Shown: piece after piece, positions 1 through 4,973 of the stretch
How the letters are laid out: every line of letters starts with the position of its first letter
Position numbering within the stretch: the stretch's first letter is position 1
Source of the DNA: Deltaproteobacteria bacterium
GTDB taxonomy: Bacteria > Desulfobacterota > Dissulfuribacteria > Dissulfuribacterales > JALVPX01
Assembly: GCA_027031565.1 (NCBI GenBank)
Contig: JALVPX010000067.1
Location: forward strand, 1 to 6,261
Length of the DNA: 6,261 nucleotides
Direction of reading: 5' to 3'
Translations under genes and position numbers: made by a program
Notes under the pieces: generated by a model
Database searches by the model: none
Told to the model about the DNA's origin: nothing
The model's input: the letters and a program-made list of their open reading frames with translations, nothing else

Positions 1-417
1 GTTCTTATGGAAGAGTTGCCTGTGGAAACGAGAGCTGCCGTGCAGATACCTCCTATTGTAATAAGGTCTGCCCCTACCCGGCATACCCCTCACAGCCTGG
101 CATACAGGATCGAATCAGATAGCGGCTTATCCGTTGTCTTTTCAGGCGATACAGACTTTAGTGAGAATCTTATAGATCTTGCCAGAGGAGCTGACCTGCT
201 TGTTTGCGAATGTGCAGCACCTGAAGGCATGAAGGTAGAGGGCCATCTCACGCCTTCTGAAGCAGGCAGGACGGCAGCCAGGGCAGGAGTGAAGCAGCTA
301 CTGCTCACCCATTTTTACCCGGAATGTGACAAGCACGACATTTTGACACCCTGCCGTAACGAGTACGATGGGCCTGTAATTTTGGCTGAGGATCTCATGC
401 GTCTTGTGTTGACCTGA
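1..417 (+). CDS. MBL-fold metallo-hydrolase, RNase Z-like (3' part, 5' end outside window)
   Basis: This is the C-terminal part of a metallo-beta-lactamase-fold hydrolase. The frame is open to base 1, so the ATG at 7 is probably internal and the true start lies upstream. Counting that Met as residue 1, the visible family features are a His pair in RHTPHS (26 and 29), the strand-turn SGDTD at 46-50 whose Asp48 should bridge the two metals, an ECA segment at 68-70, GHLTPSEAG at 79-87, and LLTHFYP at 99-105 whose His102 should be the last metal ligand. The spacing matches the ribonuclease Z/ElaC-like branch, with HLTPSEAG resembling the region around the RNase Z catalytic His. The N-terminal HxHxDH motif lies outside the window, so tRNA 3' processing cannot be told from another phosphodiesterase or hydrolase activity. 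Its stop is only 8 bases from the stop of the convergent regulator gene. Confidence 0.85.
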   Translation, partial: VLMEELPVETRAAVQIPPIVIRSAPTRHTPHSLAYRIESDSGLSVVFSGDTDFSENLIDLARGADLLVCECAAPEGMKVEGHLTPSEAGRTAARAGVKQLLLTHFYPECDKHDILTPCRNEYDGPVILAEDLMRLVLT

Positions 418-425
418 TGTTGAAA

Positions 426-1823
426 CTACTTCCTGAATTCCTCTGATCGGATATTATATTTTCTCATAAGGTGCTGGAATGATTGCCTTTCAATCCCTCC
501 GAGCCTGGCTGCTTCCGTTACGTTTCCGCCAGTTTTTTCCAGGTGATAGGTGATATATTTTGTAGTAAAGTGCTTCATTATCAATGACTTGGCATCCTTG
601 TAGGGCCTGTTGATTATCTCGTCCAGGTCTTTTACCAGACATTCTGATTCATCAGACTCCAATTGGATATCATCAGGCTGGATAATTTCCTGGGGGCTCA
701 ACAGTATGGAACGTTTGATCACATTCTGCAGCTCTCGAACATTGCCTTTCCATGCCGCATTGGTCAGCTTGGTCATGGCTGCTGAGGAGAGCTGTTTTTC
801 CGGTCTCTTTAATTGCTGCTTGTAGATCTCCAGGAAGTGATTGGCCAAAATCGGTATATCTTCTTTCATCTTGCGTAGCGGAGGCATTTCAATGAGGAGT
901 TCACTCAACCTGAAATAAAGGTCTTCCCGGAATTCTCCCTTTGCCATCTTTTCTTTCAGGTCTTGATTAGTAGAGGCCACAATTCTGACATCCACCTTCT
1001 TGGTAACATTGTCACCAAGGGGCTTGATCTCCCGCTCCTGAAGTACCCGGAGCAATTTGGTCTGAAGCACCAGCGGAAGATCTCCTATTTCATCCAGGAA
1101 AAGCGTACTGTTATGGGCTACCTCGAAAAGTCCCTTTTTGTCACGGGTTGCATTGGTAAAGGCCCCTTTTTTGTAGCCGAATAGCTCACTTTCCAGGATA
1201 GCCTCAGGGATCGCAGGGCAGTTTACTGCTACCATTTCCCTGCTTCTCCTTTCGCTCAGTGCATGGATCGTGCGGGCTGCCAATTCCTTACCAGTGCCGC
1301 TTTCTCCTGTAATAAGAACCGACATGTCTGTCTTTGCCACGAGCCTTATGGTGCTCAAGACCTTTTGAAGCGCAGGGCTTGAGCCGATAAATTGGTGCAA
1401 GAGCTCCTTTTGCCTGATCTTTTCCTGTAACGTTGCCGTCCTTTTCAAGAGTTTTTGCCTTTCAAGGCAATTTTTCAGGGAATGGAAAAGCCTGTCTTCG
1501 TCAAGTGGTTTGGTAATAAAGTCGTAAGCGCCTTTGCGGAGGGCTTCAACGGCAAGGTCTATACTGCCGTAAGCAGTCATGAGCAGTACAGCGATCTTGG
1601 GGTCAATTTTTTTCAATTGGTCAAGAAGTTCCAGGCCATTTAAATCAGGCATGCGGATATCTGACAAGACCACATCCACCTTCTCTTTTGATGCGGTTTT
1701 AAGGGCCTCAACGCCTGAATCTGCAATCAATATTCGGCAGTCGAGTTCAGGTTCAAGCAATCTCTTGAGGCCTGAAAGAAGATCTTTTTCATCATCTACA
1801 ATCAATAATGTTTCTTCATACAT
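426..1823 (-). CDS. Sigma54-dependent response regulator, NtrC/AtoC family (REC-AAA+-Fis HTH)
   Basis: This 465-residue cytoplasmic transcription activator is full length for its family. The receiver domain (about 5-120) has the acidic pair D10/D11, phospho-acceptor D55 in SDIRMPD, T83 and K105. The AAA+ sigma54-interaction domain (about 145-385) carries Walker A GESGTGKE at 173-180, Walker B LFLDEIGD at 241-248, an arginine-finger region FREDLYFRL at 298-306 and GNVRELQN at 360-367. The sigma54-contacting loop reads GAFTNA at 220-225, not the consensus GAFTGA. A Fis-type helix-turn-helix occupies about 432-457. It should hydrolyse ATP to remodel sigma54 holoenzyme once phosphorylated, presumably by the kinase gene 47 bases upstream. 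The start is the only in-frame ATG before an upstream stop, and it has no recognisable Shine-Dalgarno sequence, so translational coupling to the kinase is possible. The target promoters are not identifiable here. Confidence 0.96.
   Translation of the reverse strand: MYEETLLIVDDEKDLLSGLKRLLEPELDCRILIADSGVEALKTASKEKVDVVLSDIRMPDLNGLELLDQLKKIDPKIAVLLMTAYGSIDLAVEALRKGAYDFITKPLDEDRLFHSLKNCLERQKLLKRTATLQEKIRQKELLHQFIGSSPALQKVLSTIRLVAKTDMSVLITGESGTGKELAARTIHALSERRSREMVAVNCPAIPEAILESELFGYKKGAFTNATRDKKGLFEVAHNSTLFLDEIGDLPLVLQTKLLRVLQEREIKPLGDNVTKKVDVRIVASTNQDLKEKMAKGEFREDLYFRLSELLIEMPPLRKMKEDIPILANHFLEIYKQQLKRPEKQLSSAAMTKLTNAAWKGNVRELQNVIKRSILLSPQEIIQPDDIQLESDESECLVKDLDEIINRPYKDAKSLIMKHFTTKYITYHLEKTGGNVTEAARLGGIERQSFQHLMRKYNIRSEEFRK
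1149..1166 (-). other. Variant sigma54-contact loop GAFTNA (residues 220-225 of the regulator)
   Basis: The codons GGG GCC TTT ACC AAT GCA read directly from the minus strand. The loop keeps Phe and the key Thr but replaces the second Gly of GAFTGA by Asn. That loop touches sigma54 in bacterial enhancer-binding proteins. All other catalytic motifs are intact, so the protein is likely active. Confidence 0.9.
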
Positions 1824-1867
1824 GGAGATGCAACCAAAATTTCATGTCTTAATTTAAAGATACTCAA

Positions 1868-1893
1868 CTATTATTGTGCTGGCACAATAATAG
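1868..1893 (-). other. Perfect 12-bp inverted repeat spanning the kinase stop codon
   Basis: The left arm CTATTATTGTGC (1868-1879) and right arm GCACAATAATAG (1882-1893) are exact reverse complements separated by two bases. As RNA this gives about 11 base pairs with a four-base loop. It covers the last codons and the TAA of the histidine kinase (stop at 1871-1873) and lies about 45 bases before the regulator start. There is no T-run after it in the direction of transcription, so it does not look like a classical intrinsic terminator. It could be a processing or stability hairpin that sets the kinase:regulator ratio, or a protein-binding palindrome. Confidence 0.75.
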
Positions 1894-3823
1894 TGAATTT
1901 TGCCCCGCGGCCAGGGTGGCTTTCAACTTGTATCTCTCCTCCATGTTCTTTTACGATCCCGTATGATACCGAGAGGCCGAGACCAGTACCTTCTCCTGTT
2001 TTCTTTGTAGTAAAAAAGGGATCGAAAATCTTGTCCAATATGTGTGCATCGATTCCATGGCCATTGTCTGCTATTTCAATCTCGACCAAATGCTTTGTAG
2101 GAACATATCTTGAAGATATTTCGACCTTCCCCTTTCCTGTAATTGCCTGTTTGGCGTTCATGAGCAGGTTCATGAAGACCTGCTTCATCTTGTCTGAATC
2201 AATCAGAAGCCTTGGTATATTTGGTTCAAGCTGGCAGTTTATTTTGACTCCATCTTTTTCGAATTGTTTTTTAACCATGCCCACGATTTCGGTCAGAGTT
2301 TCATTTATATCACACATTTTTCTGGAGGTCTTGCTCTGCCGGGCAAAGGATAAGAGGCTGTCAACTATTTTCGAGCAGCTAACAGCATGTTTTTGAATCA
2401 CCGCCAAATCCTTTGCTATCGGCTTTTCATTATCGACCCCCTTCAACAGGATTTTTACATAGCACAATATTGTGCTCAAGGGGTTGTTTATCTCATGGGC
2501 AACACCAGCTGCCAGTTGGCCTAATGAGGCAAGCTGTTCTGCCTGCATCATTTTTGCCTCTGCCTGCTTCAATAATGTCATATCCCTGATATAGTGAACG
2601 ACCTGTTTAACTTCTCCATCTTCATCATATATGGGATACAGCTGCGTAAAATAGTATCTTCCATCTGGGCCTTTCCATTCACCGTTGACCTCCTTTCCGG
2701 TTGCCAGTACCTCTTCCAGCAGACATGCAGGACACAAAGTCTCACTTTGGTGTGCAAGCTCGTGGCAGGAATATCCTAAAACTGCAGGTGATTCCTTGGC
2801 TATCCAGGCCTGATATGCGTTGTTCACCACTGCAAGTGAGCAGTCGGTATCTGCGAGGGCCAAGGGATCGCTTATGCCGTTTACGATTGATTGCAGCAGC
2901 TCGGTGTTCGCCTTGAGCGTTTCTTGTGCTTCTGCAAGGTGTTTGGCCATGGTATTGAACGATTCTGTCACTTCTCCTATTTCATCCGAAGAGGTTACAG
3001 GAATCGTCTCTCCTAGCGGACGGTCGCCTTTGTCAATGGCCTTAAAGCTGTCAGTAAGCCGGTGGAGGGGCTGTGTTACAAGGCGTAAAAAAGCTACTTC
3101 AATCGGAGCAAACAAGAAGAACATCATAGCTATACCAACGCCCATAATGGTTATGGCAATATTCCGAATTTCTGCCAATACCAAATTGAACGGGATTGAA
3201 ACTGCTTCGAGGCCGGCAATGTCACCCACCTTTCGGTAAAAACCATTGCTTGGGCCATATTGCTCCAATAATCCCGGCGGAGCCTCTTCAGGTTTTCCAT
3301 GGCATCGCAGGCACTCTTTTCTGGTCCTGATTGGTTTTAAAACAAAAAAGAGCCTTTTACCGCCAACATTTGCCACCCCGTGCCATTCGTCCAGATCAGG
3401 GTTTTCCCTGAATCTCTTTATCATGTCGAGGGTAAAGCCCTCTGCCTTGTTTTTTATATTTCTTGGATTGTCCGAAACCCGCCTATAGTCGAAATAGGGG
3501 ATTTCCCTTTTAAGCTGTTGCACTATGCCATGCTTGATCCTTGTAGTAGACATGGCTTCTGCCACAAAATCATGTCTAGCATGGGTCTGGCTCAATACCT
3601 CGAACATTTTGGGCCGCAAAGTCCCACGTACGTAGGCGCCGACAGCGTCCATCAAATAAAAAACGATTTTACTCTTTTCGTAGGTGTCTTCTATGGCCTT
3701 TTGTTTCAGATATGTGTAAAGGATTAAAGAAGAGGCCGCACAGATAAAAAAAACTATGGCGCCCACAATCATTGTAAATTTGGTACTCAGGGAGCTTTTT
3801 TGCAGTAAAAGTCCTGGCTTCAT
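1871..3823 (-). CDS. Membrane sensor histidine kinase with periplasmic haem-c (Tll0287-like/DUF3365) domain, HAMP and PAS
   Basis: Starting at the ATG at 3823, this protein has 650 residues. A transmembrane helix at about 17-38 is followed by a periplasmic domain (about 40-218) resembling the Tll0287-like/DUF3365 haem family, with one c-haem attachment site CLRCH at 171-175. A second membrane helix at about 221-245, a HAMP domain (about 246-300) and a PAS domain (about 307-415) follow. The PAS contains a Cys/His cluster: C353, H354, H358, C364 and C367. The HisKA domain has the phospho-acceptor H443 in VAHEINNPLS. The ATPase domain shows N-box N556, G1 DNGHGI (586-591), F-box FDPFFTTK (600-607) and G2 GEGTGLGLS. 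It should phosphorylate the regulator encoded just downstream in response to a periplasmic redox or ligand signal. The start is chosen because AAGG precedes it at good spacing and the protein then opens with a short cytoplasmic segment before the helix. An in-frame GTG at 3961 would add 46 residues, but it lies in the palindromic repeat and reads through a terminator hairpin. Confidence 0.93.
   Translation of the reverse strand: MKPGLLLQKSSLSTKFTMIVGAIVFFICAASSLILYTYLKQKAIEDTYEKSKIVFYLMDAVGAYVRGTLRPKMFEVLSQTHARHDFVAEAMSTTRIKHGIVQQLKREIPYFDYRRVSDNPRNIKNKAEGFTLDMIKRFRENPDLDEWHGVANVGGKRLFFVLKPIRTRKECLRCHGKPEEAPPGLLEQYGPSNGFYRKVGDIAGLEAVSIPFNLVLAEIRNIAITIMGVGIAMMFFLFAPIEVAFLRLVTQPLHRLTDSFKAIDKGDRPLGETIPVTSSDEIGEVTESFNTMAKHLAEAQETLKANTELLQSIVNGISDPLALADTDCSLAVVNNAYQAWIAKESPAVLGYSCHELAHQSETLCPACLLEEVLATGKEVNGEWKGPDGRYYFTQLYPIYDEDGEVKQVVHYIRDMTLLKQAEAKMMQAEQLASLGQLAAGVAHEINNPLSTILCYVKILLKGVDNEKPIAKDLAVIQKHAVSCSKIVDSLLSFARQSKTSRKMCDINETLTEIVGMVKKQFEKDGVKINCQLEPNIPRLLIDSDKMKQVFMNLLMNAKQAITGKGKVEISSRYVPTKHLVEIEIADNGHGIDAHILDKIFDPFFTTKKTGEGTGLGLSVSYGIVKEHGGEIQVESHPGRGAKFTIIVPAQ
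2723..2767 (-). other. Cys/His cluster in the kinase PAS domain (C353-H354 to C367)
   Basis: Residues 353-367 read CHELAHQSETLCPAC, giving three Cys and two His within 15 residues. Similar C-x-x-x-x-H and C-x-x-C clusters recur in PAS domains of deltaproteobacterial kinases. Metal or Fe-S binding, or thiol redox sensing, is an inference; only the residues are seen. Confidence 0.6.
3299..3313 (-). other. c-type haem attachment motif CLRCH in the periplasmic sensor domain
   Basis: The minus-strand codons TGC CTG CGA TGC CAT encode C171-L-R-C-H175. The motif lies between the two predicted membrane helices and is therefore periplasmic, where c-type cytochrome maturation attaches haem covalently. 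There is a single CXXCH, matching the one-haem Tll0287-like fold. Confidence 0.85.
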
Positions 3824-3828
3824 TGTTT

Positions 3829-3835
3829 TTACCTT
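3829..3835 (-). promoter_or_regulatory. Ribosome binding site deciding the kinase start
   Basis: The minus strand reads TTAAGGT, then five A residues, CA and the ATG at 3823. The AAGG core is spaced suitably for initiation and supports the 650-residue start over the GTG at 3961. Confidence 0.55.
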
Positions 3836-3841
3836 AAGATC

Positions 3842-3873
3842 TTTAAAAGAAAAGCCGCTAAGATAGCGGCCTT
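3842..3873 (-). terminator. Rho-independent terminator (probably of the dodecin transcript), just upstream of the kinase start
   Basis: On the minus strand, GCCGCTA-TCT-TAGCGGC forms a perfect 7-bp stem (3854-3870). It extends by a G-U and two A-U pairs and runs into TTTTCTTTT. This is a textbook intrinsic terminator for leftward transcription. It sits between dodecin and the kinase, about 20 bases before the kinase ribosome binding site. The simplest reading is that it ends the dodecin transcript and that the kinase transcript starts within or after it; a possible -10 (TATTAT, minus strand, 3875-3880) has no good -35. An attenuator role in a kinase leader is the alternative. Confidence 0.75.
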
Positions 3874-3911
3874 GATAATACTTTTTCTTACTAACAAAAG
3901 GGCGTAAACAA

Positions 3912-4062
3912 CTTAAGGCCACCTCTAAAAATTGTCTTTTTGCCCAATGGCTGCGTTGCACTCAAAAAATAATCCTCGAAATATCAACAATATGTCTGCG
4001 GTTATTTTTTTCGAGCGCCTTGCCCTTGAACAAAAATCATAATTTTTAGAGGTAGCCTTAAG
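3912..4062. mobile_element. MITE-like palindromic element, ~150 bp, with 22-bp terminal inverted repeats and TTAA/CTTAAG flanks
   Basis: The outer 22 bases at 3912-3933 and 4041-4062 are inverted repeats with one mismatch (CTTAAGGCCACC against CTTAAGGCTACC, then TCTAAAAATT in both). The symmetry continues inward: CTCAAAAAATAA (3961-3972) faces TTATTTTTTTCGAG (4002-4015), and the centre ATAT-CAACA-ATAT (3981-3993) falls at 3987, exactly midway between the ends. The whole unit is thus one long imperfect palindrome. It encodes no protein. Both ends show CTTAAG, compatible with a TTAA or CTTAAG target duplication around a 139-141 bp body. Because that sequence is itself palindromic, it could instead be part of the repeat ends. 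A MITE mobilised in trans is the best reading; a large transcriptional hairpin or REP/BIME-like repeat is an alternative. Copy number cannot be judged from one window. Confidence 0.7.
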
Positions 4063-4264
4063 ATTTATGATACTTGAACGACAATTTCACCTTTACCCTG
4101 TACATCACCACCTCATTTCCCTCGATCTTGGCATCCATTTCCATGACCTCTGCCACTCTTAAATCCTTTAACGTCTTGCTGGCGGTATTTACCACCTCTT
4201 TTACTGCATCTTCCCACGATTTTTCACTGGTGCCGACGAGTTCGATGAATTTGTAAACGCTCAT
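4058..4264 (-). CDS. Dodecin-family small protein
   Basis: This 68-residue protein is the normal dodecin length. The pattern is VYKFIELVGTSEKSWEDAV, then a helix to TLKDL, the AEV strand, and a final strand VMYRVKVKLSFKY. Dodecins form hollow dodecamers of a strand-helix-strand-strand fold that usually bind flavins in the cytoplasm. By comparison with halophilic dodecin recalled from memory, the flavin-stacking Trp (W36) corresponds to V37 and the flavin-contacting Gln (Q55) to R56, so classical flavin binding is doubtful. The ATG at 4264 is chosen because a very strong Shine-Dalgarno (AAAGGAGGAGG) lies directly before it. The frame stays open 40 codons further upstream to 4384, but that extension crosses a promoter and has no family match. 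The TAA stop is the TTAA at the edge of the palindromic element. Confidence 0.9.
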   Translation of the reverse strand: MSVYKFIELVGTSEKSWEDAVKEVVNTASKTLKDLRVAEVMEMDAKIEGNEVVMYRVKVKLSFKYHKS

Positions 4265-4266
4265 GG

Positions 4267-4277
4267 CCTCCTCCTTT
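4267..4277 (-). promoter_or_regulatory. Strong ribosome binding site of the dodecin gene
   Basis: The minus strand reads AAAGGAGGAGGCC immediately before the ATG at 4264. This near-perfect Shine-Dalgarno rules out the upstream ATG at 4384 as the main start. CCTTT-C-AAAGG overlaps it as a short inverted repeat. Confidence 0.8.
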
Positions 4278-4321
4278 GAAAGGTTGGGTTTACTATGGTT
4301 GACACTGCCACCTATTAGTGA

Positions 4322-4350
4322 ATTATCAAAAATATCGCCCACTATGTCAA
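4322..4350 (-). promoter_or_regulatory. Sigma70-type promoter of the dodecin gene
   Basis: On the minus strand, TTGACA (4345-4350) is separated by exactly 17 bases from GATAAT (4322-4327). The -35 is perfect and the -10 matches five of six positions. Transcription would start near 4315, leaving a leader of about 50 bases before the dodecin ATG. This suggests dodecin is expressed at least partly independently of the thioesterase gene. Confidence 0.7.
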
Positions 4351-4351
4351 T

Positions 4352-4363
4352 AGGAACGTTCCT
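4352..4363. promoter_or_regulatory. 12-bp perfect palindrome abutting the dodecin -35 box (candidate operator)
   Basis: AGGAACGTTCCT is its own reverse complement. It lies one base upstream of the -35 hexamer, centred near -42 relative to the predicted start, a usual position for an activator or for a repressor blocking polymerase. Its role as an operator is inferred from position alone. Confidence 0.4.
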
Positions 4364-4373
4364 GGATGTTACA

Positions 4374-4850
4374 TCATTTCCCAAGACTCAGCCTCAGTTT
4401 CCGGCGCCTTTCAGCCTCTTCATAGCGCCTTCTTTCTTCATCTGTCTGCGGCATGATTTTAGGCACCTGGGCAGGCCTGCCGTCCTCTCCCAGTGCCACG
4501 AAGGTTAAATATGCTGATGCAGTATGGCGTACACTACCGCTGAACAGATGTTCTGCTTCTATCCTTACACCAATTTCCATCGAGGTCCTTCCTACATAAT
4601 TTACGCTTGCCTTCAATATAAGCAGGTCTCCAATATATACCGGATAGTGAAACTTGAAGCTGTCTATGGAAAGCGTTACGCAATTCTTCCTGGAGTGGCG
4701 CACGGCAACCACGTAGGCGGCATTGTCCACCAGTTTCATTATCGTTCCGCCGTGGACGTTGCCTGCAGGATTGGCATCTTCAGGCTGCATCACCTGGGCG
4801 AGCCGCACAGCAGAATCCCCAGGTCTTTTAGGTTCAAGCAAAGGGTCCAT
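4374..4850 (-). CDS. Acyl-CoA thioesterase, hotdog fold (YciA/ACOT-like)
   Basis: This 158-residue single hotdog domain should hydrolyse acyl-CoA to free acid and CoA in the cytoplasm. The family signature is clear: NPAGNVHGGTIMKLVDNAA at 27-45 with Asn27, the HGG turn and Asp42 as probable catalytic-site residues. SIDSFKF (61-67), the GD at 74-75, VGRTSMEIGV (86-95) and TASAYLTFVAL (110-120) follow. The C-terminus is a charged helix rich in Arg and Glu, as is usual in this group. The ATG at 4850 is preceded by GGAG six bases away. Chain-length preference cannot be read from the sequence. The gene is divergent from the YihY-like gene and 109 bases upstream of dodecin in the same direction, so read-through into dodecin is possible. 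Confidence 0.93.
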   Translation of the reverse strand: MDPLLEPKRPGDSAVRLAQVMQPEDANPAGNVHGGTIMKLVDNAAYVVAVRHSRKNCVTLSIDSFKFHYPVYIGDLLILKASVNYVGRTSMEIGVRIEAEHLFSGSVRHTASAYLTFVALGEDGRPAQVPKIMPQTDEERRRYEEAERRRKLRLSLGK

Positions 4851-4973
4851 TTGGTACTCCTTAAAAATTAAATTTTATTTTGAGAAAAAGATTACTATCG
4901 TAAAATGAATTGAAATTTGAAATAGTATATTTTGCAAATAGGCTCAAGAAACTCATGATCAGGAGTGGTTTCC
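4851..4973. promoter_or_regulatory. AT-rich divergent promoter region between thioesterase and YihY-like genes
   Basis: These 123 bases separate two divergent starts and are far richer in A and T than the flanking genes, so promoters for both are expected here. The best plus-strand candidate is TTGAGA (4880-4885) and TAAAAT (4901-4906), but the 15-base spacer is short. No convincing leftward promoter was found. The ends hold the GGAG of the thioesterase (minus) and AGGAG at 4961-4965 for the YihY-like gene. Confidence 0.4.

Noticed and set aside
418..425. A bidirectional terminator between the convergent MBL hydrolase and regulator genes
   Set aside because: Only eight bases separate the stops, and no stem followed by a T-run is visible there.
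1880..1896. TGGCAC as half of a sigma54 promoter near the kinase stop
   Set aside because: No TTGC-like -12 element follows at the required spacing, and the bases belong to the stop-codon hairpin.
1893..2396. A 167-codon plus-strand open frame
   Set aside because: It is antisense to the conserved ATPase and HisKA domains of the kinase, has no recognisable domain, and is a shadow frame.
3948..3960. TGGCTGCGTTGC in the palindromic element as a sigma54 promoter
   Set aside because: The GG-to-GC distance is about three bases too short for -24/-12 elements.
4265..4384. A 40-codon N-terminal extension of dodecin from an ATG at 4384, overlapping the thioesterase end
   Set aside because: It crosses a near-consensus promoter, has no match to dodecins, and the ATG at 4264 has a much stronger ribosome binding site.
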